Source of the DNA: Vavraia culicis subsp. floridensis
Taxonomy: Eukaryota > Microsporidia > Pleistophoridae
Length of the DNA: 64,000 nucleotides
Assembly: GCF_000192795.1 (NCBI RefSeq)
Contig: NW_007360625.1
Coordinates: 1 to 64,000 of the forward strand
Reading direction: 5' to 3'
Within the stretch, counting starts at the first letter, position 1, and each line of letters begins with the position of its first letter. Of the stretch, positions 41,658 through 54,016 are shown in pieces. The notes beneath the pieces are model-generated. The model had not been told where the DNA came from and made no database searches. It was given only the letters and a program-made list of their open reading frames with translations. Position numbers and translations under genes: made by a program.

Positions 41658-41927
41658 TTAGCATCTTTTGAACCTCTTCCTAATAACATCCATCTTTGTT
41701 ATCGGCTCAGTTTCCTCACTACTAATCTCATTCATGTTTTTGTTCTTATCTTGAGCCTTCAATCTTTTTATTTTTAAGTCACGTTTTACCAATTTCTCGC
41801 TATACTTTGAATATGAAAATTTGTACCCGATACCAACTCTTTTTTCCAAAAAATTGAGCTCAACATCATGATCGTTGGTAAATTTTGTGTTTTCTAAAAC
41901 TTCTTCGATGTTGTACTTGTTTACCAT
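41658..41927 (-). CDS. Basic small protein, unrecognised
   Basis: An 89-residue basic protein (VELNFLEKRVGIGYKFSYSKY; KRDLKIKRLKAQDKNKN; ending VIRKRFKRC) with no membrane segment. GGGG at 41929-41932 (CCCC on the coding strand) lies one base before the ATG, the same context as known genes, which is the main support. The composition suggests RNA binding or a nucleolar role; no family recognised. Confidence 0.65.
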   Translation of the reverse strand: MVNKYNIEEVLENTKFTNDHDVELNFLEKRVGIGYKFSYSKYSEKLVKRDLKIKRLKAQDKNKNMNEISSEETEPITKMDVIRKRFKRC

Positions 41928-43869
41928 CGGGGATAAAAATCTTGATTTTGTTATTCCAAATTACTAGTAGTGACTTGAGGGAAGAATTGAGACAACAAAT
42001 AAATTTAGTTCTGTTTAGCATTTAAGCGGTTTTATTCGAATGAATTATTTATAATATTGTACTGCCATAGCGGTAAAAGGACCGCATCTATTATAATAGG
42101 CCTAATTGCACCGAAGTTAAAATATAAGTGGCTTAGTCTTCGTGCTGTGCCTGTTGTAAGAGATAGTTCGTTTAATGTTGATGTGGAGGAACCATTTATA
42201 ACAGGCTTAGGCCGATAAACCATCTCAATACGTTGCCATTACATGCTAAGCATTCGTAAACATTGATTTACCATAACGCTGTAATCTTTAAACGTATTTT
42301 CGTATTGTTTGCATTTTTAATCACAGTGATGAAATTGACGGAGCAGAACGTCCTTTTTGTAAAAATTACGTCTATTTATAGCCCGAACTTTTTTAAATAT
42401 CTTTCCTTCAAACTACAAGAATGACACTAAATCTTACACACGGAATTATTCCGAAACTCGTATTCAAGTGAACCACACAGAACGTAAACTTTTAGTGGTT
42501 GGTGCTTTGTCGCGGTATTAGAACCGCACACGTTAACAATCATCGCAGATAAACACCTATTGGTACGGGAGCGATCGCTGTTTAAAAACCCAAATGCGTA
42601 TTTCTCCAGTACAAATTTTCGATGATATAACAAATCGTTTTGATAACAAATAAGGATTAATCAAATAATCAATATCAGTGGTTCAATGTGAAATGGAACC
42701 ATAACCGTGGTATTTATTGCCTATTACTCGATGTACGGCTATGAGATGCAAGAATTTTTGCTAAATATTTGAATGGTAGCTCAGCAGTTTATACCTGTAC
42801 CTTGCACAAACAAATATTGAAATTGATTAATGACCGTAACGCACGGTTGCAGATAAATTTCTATATCAGGTAAAATTGAACAGAGCAAAAGCTAATGATT
42901 CTATTCGTATGTTTTAAAGAAATGCAAAAGTGCTAATTTGTTGCTACACGGCTTATAGTGCAAAGCGTTATCACCAAATTATGAGCATTTGATACTGGTG
43001 TGGAACAAAATGAACAGTTCAACAAGTACTTTGGATCTGGAATTGTGGCACGTGCTGATTGTCGAATATTTTTGGTGTAAATTTTTTAATTTGGATGTAA
43101 TTTTATTTATATGATGTGTTCAACATGTTACCGCCAATAATGCCATGTATTGGTGTCAAAATTGTTACCATTTCATGTCAACAATAAATAAATCATCTTC
43201 CTATCACAATTACGTACATGTATAGAGCATTTACTTACCTGTGATTATTGTGTTAGGGGTGCAACTCATAACATGCACGATGGCTCGGCCGCGTTACTCA
43301 CCGTAAACAGTTTCTAAAAGTGTCCTAAAGTTAAAAAACTTATTTTTGTGGTGCAGAAAACGTTCAGCGATTAAAATAGACATCAAAAGCATGTTTTGGC
43401 TGTTGTTAGGGTGTGCAGCGACAACACCGGTCACCACGCGCAACACATGTTTAATTATTCTAGTAAAGTAATTTTTGCCTAACAATGTCTCAATTTACGC
43501 CAGTCCTCATTTCTAATTTGTTAACGAACGAATATCAAGACAATTCCGGTGCACACTTTGCAAACATACACACGGCAAAATAACCACGCTTCTGAATCAT
43601 TTCTTCATCAACAACCTGCAATAATTTCGGAATTGATGATTTCAAGCGGATGCCATGACACGAATCATTTTAGACCATTTTTAGCAATTTTCGATGAACC
43701 TGTCGCAGCAATGCGTGATGAGAGGAAGTTCTCCTTATTAACAGGGATACAACAAGGGAAAATACCTCCTTTACCGCCAACTCCTTTACTCCTTTAACTC
43801 CTTTTACCAAAGATAGGCTCTAATTGGCTGTTTTCGCTTTAAATTCTAGCAGCACTGGGCGAGACACAC
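41928..43869. other. Gene-free AT-rich stretch
   Basis: About 1.9 kb; only short frames with TTG/GTG starts. Confidence 0.5.
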
Positions 43870-44658
43870 ATGTTTAATAGAAGCGATGAGTTCTTATTAC
43901 TTGATGATAACAACGAAATGTTACCTAGAAGAAATATTTTCTTGACTGTGCTTCTGTGCCTGGTGTTCTACTACATTATTCTGTACGACATATATGCCCT
44001 GGAGAAATGTACACTTATCAAGCTTAGTCAGCTTGCACTGATGACAATAAACATGATTTCGCTGTTTATCATCCTGCGGATCGATTCAGGCCAGGCCCAT
44101 TCAGAGAACGATAACAGACCAAGCAGTATAAATTTCGTGAGAGACAATGTCCTGTACACCAGAAAGATACCCGTACAGCGGGGCACCACTTTCAGCAGCT
44201 CGTTCTACAACGACGATTACTGCGAGAAATGCCTCGTACTACAGAGAGATTTCATAACACACTGCAGATTCTGTGATATGTGCCTGGTAAACAGGGACCA
44301 CCACTGTGCATGGTTCAACAAGTGTATTGCAGAAAACAATTTCAACATTTTTCTCGGTTTTATTTTGTCTATGACGTTTTCTGCATTCTTGATAGTGAGC
44401 GACACCTTTAAAATATTTTCTGCAAAGATTCTCATCAAGCTAAACACTTTCAAGATCGTAGTAGTAATTGTTGTTATGCTTGCAAGCATGTCCTTATTCG
44501 TTTTATCGGCTATTCTGTCCCTCCAGTACCTGTTGTCGCTCGTTCTGGGAATCAGTACCAAGAAGCTGTTAAACGGTGAGTGGGAATGGACATCAATACG
44601 ATTTTTTAGGGGCATCAGGCGTAAAAAAATGCTTGAGGTCGTTGATATTGACGAATAA
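43870..44658 (+). CDS. DHHC palmitoyltransferase
   Basis: A 262-residue, four-span membrane protein (spans about 22-41, 52-70, 155-175 and 195-222). Between spans 2 and 3 is the cysteine-rich domain DYCEKCLVLQRDFITHCRFCDMCLVNRDHHCAWFNKCI, with the active DHHC at residues 143-146. It should S-acylate proteins at Golgi or ER membranes. The usual P-W after DHHC is A-W, a small departure. GGG about 9 bases upstream of the ATG may be the start-proximal element. It is shorter than most yeast DHHC proteins, with minimal tails. Confidence 0.92.
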   Translation: MFNRSDEFLLLDDNNEMLPRRNIFLTVLLCLVFYYIILYDIYALEKCTLIKLSQLALMTINMISLFIILRIDSGQAHSENDNRPSSINFVRDNVLYTRKIPVQRGTTFSSSFYNDDYCEKCLVLQRDFITHCRFCDMCLVNRDHHCAWFNKCIAENNFNIFLGFILSMTFSAFLIVSDTFKIFSAKILIKLNTFKIVVVIVVMLASMSLFVLSAILSLQYLLSLVLGISTKKLLNGEWEWTSIRFFRGIRRKKMLEVVDIDE

Positions 44659-46133
44659 ATAAGGCATATACAGAAAAAGTATGTTGGTGTTGGCTGTACA
44701 AGTTTTATAAACATTTTTTATACATGCGAAGCAGGGAAGCGTACAGCTGATCCTTCGTTGGTGTTTGTACCTTATTGCTGTGTTAGATGAGCTGATCAAT
44801 TTTGTTACACTGTAAGGCGTTACATTCAATGCTGATTATTCTTGCACTGGGGTGTTTTATTACAGACTGGGACTTGACTCCTGAACCAAAAGCTGAGGAA
44901 GCCACGGTAAATGCCGTTGACGCATCGAGAAAATGGTATTAAGTGGAGGTAGGAGAACTGTATGGTATCAATAATTAAATACATTTTTAGGAAAAGATGC
45001 ATTCAGCGTTAAAATGAAAGATTATGTTTTAACCGATTGAGTTGAATACCTGTGTGGCACACCCACATACAAGTAAAGCTTTTAATTGGACCGTAACAGT
45101 CCTAAAAAGAATTGTACAGTCTTTACAAGATGGGCCTGGAGACCAAAATATTTTAGGAAGGCACAGGTTGCACATGAGGTAACTGTACAAAAATACTTGA
45201 TTTCGGCACAGGGGATGCGAGGGTGCAACAACCCGCAGAGAATGCTAAAGTTTTGTGGAGTACTAACACGAGCATTTTATAGATCATTTTTACTTACCAA
45301 TACATCACAAGCGTTGTTCGCATCACAAATATACTGCAATAATTTATAAAAATGTTATCTGCTGTTTTTAATACAACAAAGGCATCTCTCGCATCAACTG
45401 CGATACGAACTTTTATTTGATAGTTGTTCGCATCTCGTTTGCTGGTTAAACTTAACGAAGGAACAATTAAGTACCATTTAGTGGATTCTTATCAATAATG
45501 AACTTTTACTATCTCAGAGGCTACTCAAATACTAACAATAGTTCAATCATCACCATGTTCATACCTTAAGTTCTATGACTGGTACTCGCAAACCTACTAC
45601 CCCGAGCGAGGAGGTACAACACTATATTCTCATATTTGTTCATCACAGGAGGACAGTGAACCACTGCATTCCACTAATTCGTTCACTTTCACGTTCTATT
45701 CTTTGGTTACACTGAACCATAAACTACCATATGATGATAACATTACGCACATATTTTTACTTTACTCCAAGGTTATACACACAGCACCTTTATCATTGTA
45801 AAGGTACAATTGTATGAGGATGTACCACACATATAATTACCGTACAAATAGTTTTGAATATGAGATGTAAAGCTTGAATGCTAGAGAGCTTTCAATAATT
45901 TCACATAAATTGGCGGTCTACCTAATTTTTTTCTCTAAAAGTCGTTTATTTGTATCCTCACACATCAACAGCCAAAGCAACACACTTCCTAACACGCACT
46001 TCACCTTCACCGTAATTCTACTTTTATCGATACGTGTTCCCTATGAAAGTCCATCAACATAAACCATCTCTTGAGAATTATCCAATGGTTCTGCCGGAGA
46101 GAAACTCTGCCAATCCGCTTAGATCTTATAAAA
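44659..46133. other. Gene-free stretch
   Basis: About 1.5 kb. GTTGTTCGCATC occurs twice near 45315 and 45424. A 35-codon frame after a C-run at about 45231 is too short to credit. Confidence 0.45.
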
Positions 46134-47033
46134 TTATTGAAGGTTATCTAGTACCATAAGCGCATCCTTTCCAAATTCATTGTTATTGCTGTTGTTAGGC
46201 ACTGTCCAATCAAATGCTATTTTTTGGTATATCAGAATCTTCCAGAACAACATTTGCAAATATCCATCCCATTTCTTGGATTGAAGAAGAGTGATGTGGT
46301 AAAATTCCCTATTTATAAAGGGTTTACCGCTCTCTATAATGGCAAAGTATCTCTTTATATTCAATTTTTTTATATCATCTAGAACGTTTTTCACTTCTTT
46401 CAAATCCACGCTATATTCCTCAAGGTTATAACGCCTTAGCACTGCGCCGTAGAGCATTATCAGGTTATCATTTATGTCCAGGCCAACCAAGTAATTTAAA
46501 GCGTTCCTGGCGATTTTTTTGTTCATTATTTCCTTCTCAAAAAGTAGATCGATGTAAAAATTATGGTTATTGTTCGCTAACAGGAAGAATCCTATGTAGC
46601 TCTCCAGCTGTGGTGATATTTTTATGAAATATTCGCAGTGAACGTTGTTATTGGTGTCATCATCGATTACATAGCTGTAAAACGACGGGAAGGACGTTTG
46701 CTGGAAATAATCACCGTACTTGACCCTGATCTTGCGCATCCATTCGCCAACAAAAGGCTGACTATCGCAGTATCGTAACAGATTAATTAGGAGGATAGTT
46801 GTCGTTGAATTATAGAGCAGCATCTTTTCGATTAGTACTAGCAGATTTTTTGGTTCTGCTAATTTCGTAAATTTAGTTTTTATGAGCTTCTTTAAAACTG
46901 CTACGCAAGAATATGTTAATATTTCTGGCAGCAGATTGCTGTCAGGTGATTTTAAAAATTGGCATAGCGCCGGATACTTCTGACTAATGGTATCTGATAC
47001 CTCGTCATTATCCAGGTCATATTTGTAGACCAT
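46134..47033 (-). CDS. Helical-repeat-like protein, unrecognised
   Basis: A 299-residue, mostly helical protein without signal peptide or clear membrane spans. CCCCC at 47035-47039 directly precedes the ATG, strong evidence for this start; the earlier in-frame ATG at 47069 has no such signal. The text reads like tandem alpha-helical repeats (LPEILTYSCVAVLKKLIKTKF; LLVLIEKMLLYNSTTTILLINLL; ARNALNYLVGLDINDNLIMLYGAVLRRY), as in HEAT/ARM scaffold proteins or Gcd/exportin fragments, but I cannot name it. Confidence 0.72.
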   Translation of the reverse strand: MVYKYDLDNDEVSDTISQKYPALCQFLKSPDSNLLPEILTYSCVAVLKKLIKTKFTKLAEPKNLLVLIEKMLLYNSTTTILLINLLRYCDSQPFVGEWMRKIRVKYGDYFQQTSFPSFYSYVIDDDTNNNVHCEYFIKISPQLESYIGFFLLANNNHNFYIDLLFEKEIMNKKIARNALNYLVGLDINDNLIMLYGAVLRRYNLEEYSVDLKEVKNVLDDIKKLNIKRYFAIIESGKPFINREFYHITLLQSKKWDGYLQMLFWKILIYQKIAFDWTVPNNSNNNEFGKDALMVLDNLQ

Positions 47034-48065
47034 AGGGGGTAAGCAACTTAAAAAAATTTGAACAATCACAGAAATGTTGTGCTATAAGCAGATATTGCCA
47101 ACAGAGAATGCGGTAATGCAGTACAAGAAGTTTTGAAATTCTTGTAATGGGAAAAGAACCTCTAACAACCACGTATGTAGGGTGCTGTGGGCTTTTACAG
47201 CTATTTTTAGACACATGAGGTTAATTACTGTGTTGTGAGTAGCAAAATTTTACCTGTATAACACGAATAAGAATACGGGAATGACCATCTGCACTCTGTA
47301 AATGAAATCAATCACATACGTTGAACCATCATTTTTTCACCAACAGTACAATTATTTTTCTTCTTACATAACAATGGCTAGACCAGCAAATATTTGCACT
47401 CATTGCTTGTTCACATGGTAGGTAGTTCTGCCACTCATATCGAGGTAGAAATAAACACATAAAGAAACGGCTGAGCTCGCAATAGCTATTCGTATCAAAC
47501 CAACACTCTGGTAATAAACTGTGAGGATGAAATGGCATGGAAATATGAATAAGATATACAACTGGTCGTTACATCGTAGCCAAGTTCAACCACAGTTCTT
47601 ACACATTTACATAGATTTATTTTAGATTGAGAACAAGGTGATAAAAATAATGGAATTATACAATATTGAAGGTTAGTCTTGGTACTATCAGTAGTTTAAT
47701 TAAAAGTGCGCGATTGTGTAAAGCATTTTGTAAAATTGTGCCAATTTTATTCTGATCCGTTCAAGAAAGACCATGCAACTGAAATATAAATAAACCGAGG
47801 ACAATAACGTAAGTTAGAATAAATGAATTGATTTAGTCCAAAAAACGATTTATAAGTAAAAACATATCGTTTTGAGCAATACATACGCAATAAATATGAT
47901 CTACAGAGAGAGCAAGCAAAAATAAATCACGATAATTTAGGCCTGATTCAGACATTATTTACAGCACGAAACAACGTGTTTACGATGCAATGCTCGATTG
48001 TTTACTGATCTAAATTTGATAAAACTTTGTGATGACACATATTCTGAACTCAAAAATAAATAAAC
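47034..48065. other. Divergent intergenic region, nothing assigned
   Basis: About 1 kb; no frame with start signals. Confidence 0.5.
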
Positions 48066-49004
48066 ATGACAGAAGAATCTATAAACGAGGCAGAACTGCT
48101 TATTTTTACACGGAACACTGCTCGTCTCATAAAAAAACTAATGGATATGCATTTCAAAGGAAAGATCAACAAGGAACAGCTCAGGGATAAGTTGAAACTA
48201 CTAAAAGAGAGTTTAAAGAAGAAATTCGCAATACTGGAGCGTGATGATGGTTTAAAACCGCTTGACAACTTGGACTATGCCATTCAAGAGTATCTTGAGC
48301 AAAACAACATCCACATTTATGAACAAAAAATACCGTATTTTGAGAAACTGAGGCAGAAAGAGGAGGACATAAGGAAAAACAACTTGGAAGAACTACGAAC
48401 CTTTTGTGAGGCCAATAAAATACTTCTAAAAGAATTGAAAAGTGATTTAATGGAGAATCTGAACATCAGAACTTTCATCATGCACTGCTGCAACAAGGAA
48501 TACAATGAAGCTATACAATTCATCAGAACTAAGCAAATACCTGTGGGGAGTATAAGAGAATGGTTGTTTCTTCTGGTACGGGACGCTAACTCGCACATGG
48601 AAAAAATAAATGTTCATCTCAATGATCTGATTAACGAGTACAAAAGGATCCTGTGCCACATTAAAGGGTTGCCACCACAGACGCGATTGACAAATCGAAT
48701 AGTTGCTGGCATAATAACGCTTAATGGCATCGACTGCTTGAACAAGAAGAGAGCCGATGAATGTCCGACTTGTCTGCCGTGGATACAAAGTCTAGCTGCC
48801 AAATTACCGTATTCAAGGCGAACAAACACCTTCCTTAGATGCAAAGGATGTGGTGATGAAATAAATGAAAGTAATAGGCCGCTGGTGTATGAGACCAGGC
48901 ATATATACTCAGAAAAATATTTGAAAACATGCGGATATGTGGTTTATTGCGCTGCCACCAAGAAATATTGCGATAAGAAGCCTGAAATTTGTTTCTTCCT
49001 ATAA
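48066..49004 (+). CDS. GID9: GID/CTLH ubiquitin ligase subunit, MAEA/Gid9(Fyv10)-like
   Basis: A 312-residue protein. The N-terminal half is helical and charged; the middle (NLNIRTFIMHCCNKEYNEAIQFIR) resembles the CTLH/CRA helices. The C-terminus has the atypical RING of MAEA/Gid9: ECPTCLPWIQSLAAKLPYSR, then LRCKGCGDEINESNRPLVYETRHIYSEKYL, ending VVYCAATKKYC ... ICFFL, the order of the family's CPVC, CKISGDVMNENNPPM, NGYVYGYNSL and VVCP blocks. In yeast and animals it pairs with Gid2/RMND5 to form the E3 active centre that degrades metabolic enzymes. The ATG follows AAATAAATAAAC with no C-run. Confidence 0.8.
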   Translation: MTEESINEAELLIFTRNTARLIKKLMDMHFKGKINKEQLRDKLKLLKESLKKKFAILERDDGLKPLDNLDYAIQEYLEQNNIHIYEQKIPYFEKLRQKEEDIRKNNLEELRTFCEANKILLKELKSDLMENLNIRTFIMHCCNKEYNEAIQFIRTKQIPVGSIREWLFLLVRDANSHMEKINVHLNDLINEYKRILCHIKGLPPQTRLTNRIVAGIITLNGIDCLNKKRADECPTCLPWIQSLAAKLPYSRRTNTFLRCKGCGDEINESNRPLVYETRHIYSEKYLKTCGYVVYCAATKKYCDKKPEICFFL

Positions 49005-50831
49005 TTAAAGTTAATAAATGTTAGAACTCCGACGTAAGTATGGCATGAACATTGCTTAGAAAGATCATTTACTTGTATTTATTCAATATTGTATATGTCT
49101 ACCCATTTAGCGTAGTAAATCCTTGGTTACGAAAAACATTTTATCCACGAGGTTATTTTTGCCTGATGGAAATACGTATGTAATAAAATATGGCCTTACA
49201 ACCAACAAGAAACCAGCCAATTTAGAAATTTACAATCGAGCTGATTGCTTTTTATAAACAGTACGTTTGTTTATAATTCATATTACGCTGAATCGATTGT
49301 TATGTTTTATTGAGTGAATGAATATAGCTATGGCCTTTAAGATAGTTTAAATCGGCTATCTCTTCATTCATAGAACAGAAACATGATTTTTTTTTGGTAA
49401 AAACATCAGCGATACGAAATATGATCAAAAGGTTTACTCACTGCAACACACACTCAACATGTTCTGATTCGATCGAACCTCTTACGGGCTATTGTCTTCG
49501 TTGCTTCTGCAGTTCTTTGCTTATTGAATTGAACCATCTGCTGGCATAAACTATTGTCAACGTATTAATACGGAGTTATAAAGTACATGTCAACGCAATC
49601 AAAGATCAGCGGCTATGCGGCAGGGATGTGTCCTAGAAAAACAAATTTTAAAAAAGGCTTTGTGTGCTTGAGAATGGTATAAAAATAGATTTTGTAAAAT
49701 TATTGCTTTCATACGTCAATACCGAACAGAGTATTTTTCTTAGCCAGAAAATTTATTTGTGGCAAAGGAACATACATCATCTCGTCACTGCCTCCCAAGA
49801 TTTGCGAAATGTAATCTTCGGCCTTTCTAGCTTACGCATCTTAGCATCCTTTCTTAGTTCTTGATCGATTTATAAAACGAACTAGTACAAGAAACCAATG
49901 GTTTCGCTAATATATGCAAGAAAACAAGTATGTATGCACTAAAGAAGAATAAGTGCAGCTTTTCTCGTGCATCCAATCGAACAATTCACTTGTAGTTAAT
50001 CGTGGTGAAGGTTAATGAACTAATTTGCATTTGTTAATCGTGTATTTTAATATTGTTTATTAATAACAGCTGAGAGTATTTTTGAGACAATGAATTCTAT
50101 AACAACATTTGTTTTTTTTCGTGAAAGTGTGAAATGAAAGTTTTAGATTTTTTTGTGAACTAATTAACAGACACCCAGTTGTTTGGTTATTTATATTGAT
50201 GACTTTTTAAGTTTCAAGTCTCTTAACTCACAGAATATATGCAGATCTACGGTAAAATATTCAAATCGTATTTCCGATTATGTTTTGCTTGAATAGGTTA
50301 ATGATGTTTTAACAAGACGCTCTTCGTTTGATACTTCAGAACAGGAAAAAAAATTAAAATTTATAGAAATACGAATAATAATTAATTTATTATGACGGTT
50401 TGTGATTATAAAACAAACAGGATTCGATGTATAGTTCTAATCTTATAGATATGAATGTATGGCATATGTCCTTAAATGGATGATCGCCAATTTGCCTTTT
50501 ATAATGAGTAGAAATTCCGATATGTTGCCAATTATGCTTAGATAATACTTTTGATGCACATTTGATATTTTATACATGCAATTACACGTGCTGCAATCGA
50601 AATATTTTTACCGTATTTATTCGCATTATAAAGTGCTCTACCCTCCAACAACAGCGTTTAATTATTGATTGCATGCTTTTATTCATTGCATTATCATATG
50701 GTTGAGTTTATCATTCCTATTTAACCATTTGTTTTGCTTTGGGTTGCAAATATTTCCGATATATTTTTTCAACCGATTACCAAAAGGGTAAATTGCGGTT
50801 ATTTAATAGATTAAACTCGTACGAGCTAAAA
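49005..50831. other. Gene-free AT-rich stretch
   Basis: About 1.8 kb; nothing coding recognised. Confidence 0.5.
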
Positions 50832-51146
50832 ATGTTAGAGGAACAAAATACTATAACTTATGAACAACAGCAAATAACAGAGAATTTTCAGCCATCAGAC
50901 ATGTCTTACATGCCGACACAAAGCGTTATAACACCTGATAACGATTTGTTTGATATCATTACCATTGTGTGTATTCTCTGTTTATTGCTTTTGATTGGTT
51001 TATACTTGTACTTTATCGGACGGAGAAATGTGAGCGCAGAGAAATGTGATAAAAGAAGATCTGTTGACACGAGAGAACTGAATAACAGCTTGTTGGACGG
51101 ATGCTCAAGGGTGACGGAGTCTTTTAGTGTGTTGGTGTTTTCGTAG
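50832..51146 (+). CDS. Small single-span membrane protein, unrecognised
   Basis: A 104-residue protein: polar glutamine/threonine-rich N-terminus without signal peptide (residues 1-40), one strong membrane span (about 44-65, IITIVCILCLLLLIGLYLYF), then a basic/cysteine-containing cytosolic tail (GRRNVSAEKCDKRRS). It would be a signal-anchor protein. No known family. The longer frame to 50739 starts at TTG. Confidence 0.5.
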   Translation: MLEEQNTITYEQQQITENFQPSDMSYMPTQSVITPDNDLFDIITIVCILCLLLLIGLYLYFIGRRNVSAEKCDKRRSVDTRELNNSLLDGCSRVTESFSVLVFS

Positions 51147-52338
51147 ATAGCTAATTATGTGGTGCTCGCGTGTTGTATGATTTACGCTACCACTTCATAT
51201 TGTGCTATTAAAAAACATCTTTAACGCGAGAACGTGCCTTTCTTGAGGGAATTACTTGATATATGTTAATAACCACTATCCTAAAATAAAAAACAAAATC
51301 TGGATTACCAGATTAATTATGGACGAGGTTTTTGCAGTAACATCAAACACGATGGGCACCGAAACGTATTTTTGTGTTTCATAGCACAACATTACCAACG
51401 TATTAATTAATTATTGTCTTGTCATATTGCCTAGATATGACTCAGAACAAGGCAATGGATGTTATTTTAGTTCATCAAAAGGTGTTGTTTAATTTAATTG
51501 TTTATAATGTAATATATTGTCTACTACGTACCACAATTAATTATAAACGCCCTAATTCATTATGTTTGGTTGAATTAAAGCGCTGGTTAGCAATTATTTC
51601 ATTTTCTTGCCAGAATAATCTGTTCGTGCCTTTGTATCTACGATTTTATACGATATATTATTTGTTGTGATGCTCTCAAAGATATTAATATTACAGGTCA
51701 CTCTTGTTATGAAGTGAACATCAGTGTAGATCGCTACATCTCGGATCGATCTTGCAGCTGTTCCCATATTTTGTTTTTAATCATTTAAATAGCTGATATC
51801 GTCGCAATACCAAATTTACTTTTATATTTCACCTATGAAAGGCTGTTTACTCCGATATACCACAATATCTACTAAAACAAATTTTTTACATTCTTGCTGT
51901 ATTAAAATACGAACTAGAAGTACTCTTTCATTTTTTTAGTACATCTTCACGATAAGATATAGCACACTGAAATAAAAAAATATGAATCGTATTGTACAAA
52001 TGATTTATATCATACAAAAATACTGTATTTGTCGTTAAATCATCATTAAACCAAATTATTCCTGTTTAAGTATTATTTCACCGTTTTGAGCACCATCCAT
52101 TCGGCTATCGATCAAATGAACGTTTTCAAACATGAAAGATGCTAAAAGATTTGTTAACTCTTTATCCGTTTGCAAGCGAACATATGACATATTTTATACG
52201 GCTGGAATGTGATAATTACGTTCTGAAACTTTTGCTATAGCAAATTTAAAGGCTAATTCGTGCTCCCTCTTGCGTACAAACGCCCCTAGTTATTCTTCAG
52301 ACTGCACCACGTTTATTTTTTGCAAATTTTGAACCATG
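51147..52338. other. Gene-free AT-rich stretch
   Basis: About 1.2 kb; no coding frame with signals. The right end is the NAA20 promoter. Confidence 0.5.
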
Positions 52339-52343
52339 CCCCC

Positions 52344-52892
52344 ATGTATAAGACCGTGCCTTTCCTCCCAGAAGACATTTTTTCGCTCGATCTCGTCAAT
52401 TTAGACTCCACAACAGACAATTACTCTCTAAGCTATTACCTGTACTATCATCTCAACTTTTCAGACAATATGTGCCTTGTAAAGACGCAGGATCTTTGTT
52501 CACCCTATTTCTTGTACACTTCCCGGGTTGTGGGCTATATCATCGGAAAACAGGAAAAAAAGGGTGTTTTATCCATGCATGTGTCTTCTTTGAGTATAGC
52601 GCCAACGCATCGAAAATGTGGATTGGCCACGTCTTTAATGCACATCCTTGAGGCACAAGGAAATGAACGAAATGCGTACTTTGTCGATCTTTTTGTGCGA
52701 TGTAGTAATTTTAAGGCGATCGCATTCTACGAAAGAAATGGTTACGTCAAGTACAGGAGAGTGTTAGGATACTACACCAGTCCTGAAGAGGATGCGTACG
52801 ATATGAGGATATCGCTGGAAAGAGATGGAGATAAACGATACATGGTGCCTTTAAAGAAGCCTGTACGTGCAGAGTATTTGAAGTATGAATGA
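52344..52892 (+). CDS. NAT3: NatB catalytic subunit, N-terminal acetyltransferase NAA20/Nat3
   Basis: A 182-residue GNAT enzyme. It has the NAA20 start (VPFLPEDIFSLDLVNLDSTTDNYSLSYYLYYHL), the strand VVGYIIGKQE, HVSSLSIAPTHRKCGLATSLM with the acetyl-CoA R-x-x-G-x-A motif, FVDLFVRCSNFKAIAFYERNGY, and the family end GYYTSPEEDAYDMRISL followed by VPLKKPVR. NatB acetylates N-termini beginning Met-Asp/Glu/Asn. The length equals human NAA20 (178). CCCCC at 52339-52343 directly precedes the ATG; the longer TTG frame is not needed. Confidence 0.95.
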   Translation: MYKTVPFLPEDIFSLDLVNLDSTTDNYSLSYYLYYHLNFSDNMCLVKTQDLCSPYFLYTSRVVGYIIGKQEKKGVLSMHVSSLSIAPTHRKCGLATSLMHILEAQGNERNAYFVDLFVRCSNFKAIAFYERNGYVKYRRVLGYYTSPEEDAYDMRISLERDGDKRYMVPLKKPVRAEYLKYE

Positions 52893-54016
52893 AATGGTTT
52901 ACTGTGTTGCGTGTTAGTGGGAATTTATCCTTAGCCATGTGTTAATTAAAAGTTTGTACTTTCAATTGAGGTGAATGCTTTGAATGTGAAAGATAATTAG
53001 AAGCGAGCTCATAGATCATAGTGAATTATTCTCTTTCACAGGGTATTTCCGGTGATCTGGCGCGGTGGAACAAGAATGACTGTCAGAGGAATGTACAACA
53101 AAAGATTAATTTAATTTAGTATTTATGGTGCAGGAAATAGATGTGGAGCATAGACCGCGTTTCATAATCCGTACTACGCCAATTTATTACGTTCAGCTCA
53201 AGTTGCAGGGATATACAGTCATGTTTACCATGATCTGTGCGGTTCATACCAAAGAATATGGTCCGCTCAATATGCACGGGCATTATGATTTTTTCAACTC
53301 CTTAAATCAATAGAAGGCAACTTTTTTGATAAGAATCATGGATGAAGAAAATGTTACATGCCCAGATTGTAGAAGTATTTTTTGACTCTTGGTACCAGAA
53401 TCGCTATTGGTGGTTATGTACGATAAGAAGCCGCATAAATTGTTTTCACGATCATTTGATGGTTGAAATACGTGTACCACGTGATACGTACGAATTGTAC
53501 TGAGTTGTGATTTCTTTACAGAACGAATTAATGCTCAGTACCAAGTAACTATATCTGAGGCTTGTAAAAATGAAGCGGTGATGTGTTATCTGTAGTTACG
53601 ACCGCTTTTTCTCCATTCCAGATTTGGCGTAATTTTTGTTGAAGTCCTGTTCGCGGCCATGTTGAACCATAAGTACAACAGATTATGCGTTTTACTTTAT
53701 AATACGGAGCAAATGCCTTTTCTCATCCGGTGTAAAAAGCTATTTGTCACGAATATAGGTTTCATCCGTAAAAAATCCTGTTCTGGTCAATTCCTGGTCT
53801 TGTGCACAGAATCAATGCCAAATTGTACACCGTACGTAAATGTTATTGAACTGAATTTATCACACATACTTCCGTACACTGGGACACAGAAGATTTTCAT
53901 AGGATCGTATGGATGCTGTGGTATAAGGAGATAAATAAAAGTACTTTGAACAGAAAGGGTACTCATTGGGCTCACATGCCCATTGGTGTGTGCTGAATTA
54001 TTCTATCAATTACTAC
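52893..54016. other. Intergenic, doubtful small frames
   Basis: A 91-codon plus-strand frame (53659-53934) whose stop is followed by AATAAA and a 59-codon minus-strand frame (53787-53966) with a C-run overlap each other; neither looks like a known protein. Confidence 0.4.

Noticed and set aside
53125..53313. 62-codon plus-strand frame
   Set aside because: No start signal and no recognisable features.
53659..53966. Overlapping opposite frames (91 and 59 codons)
   Set aside because: Each has one supporting signal (AATAAA or C-run) but they exclude each other and neither resembles a protein family.
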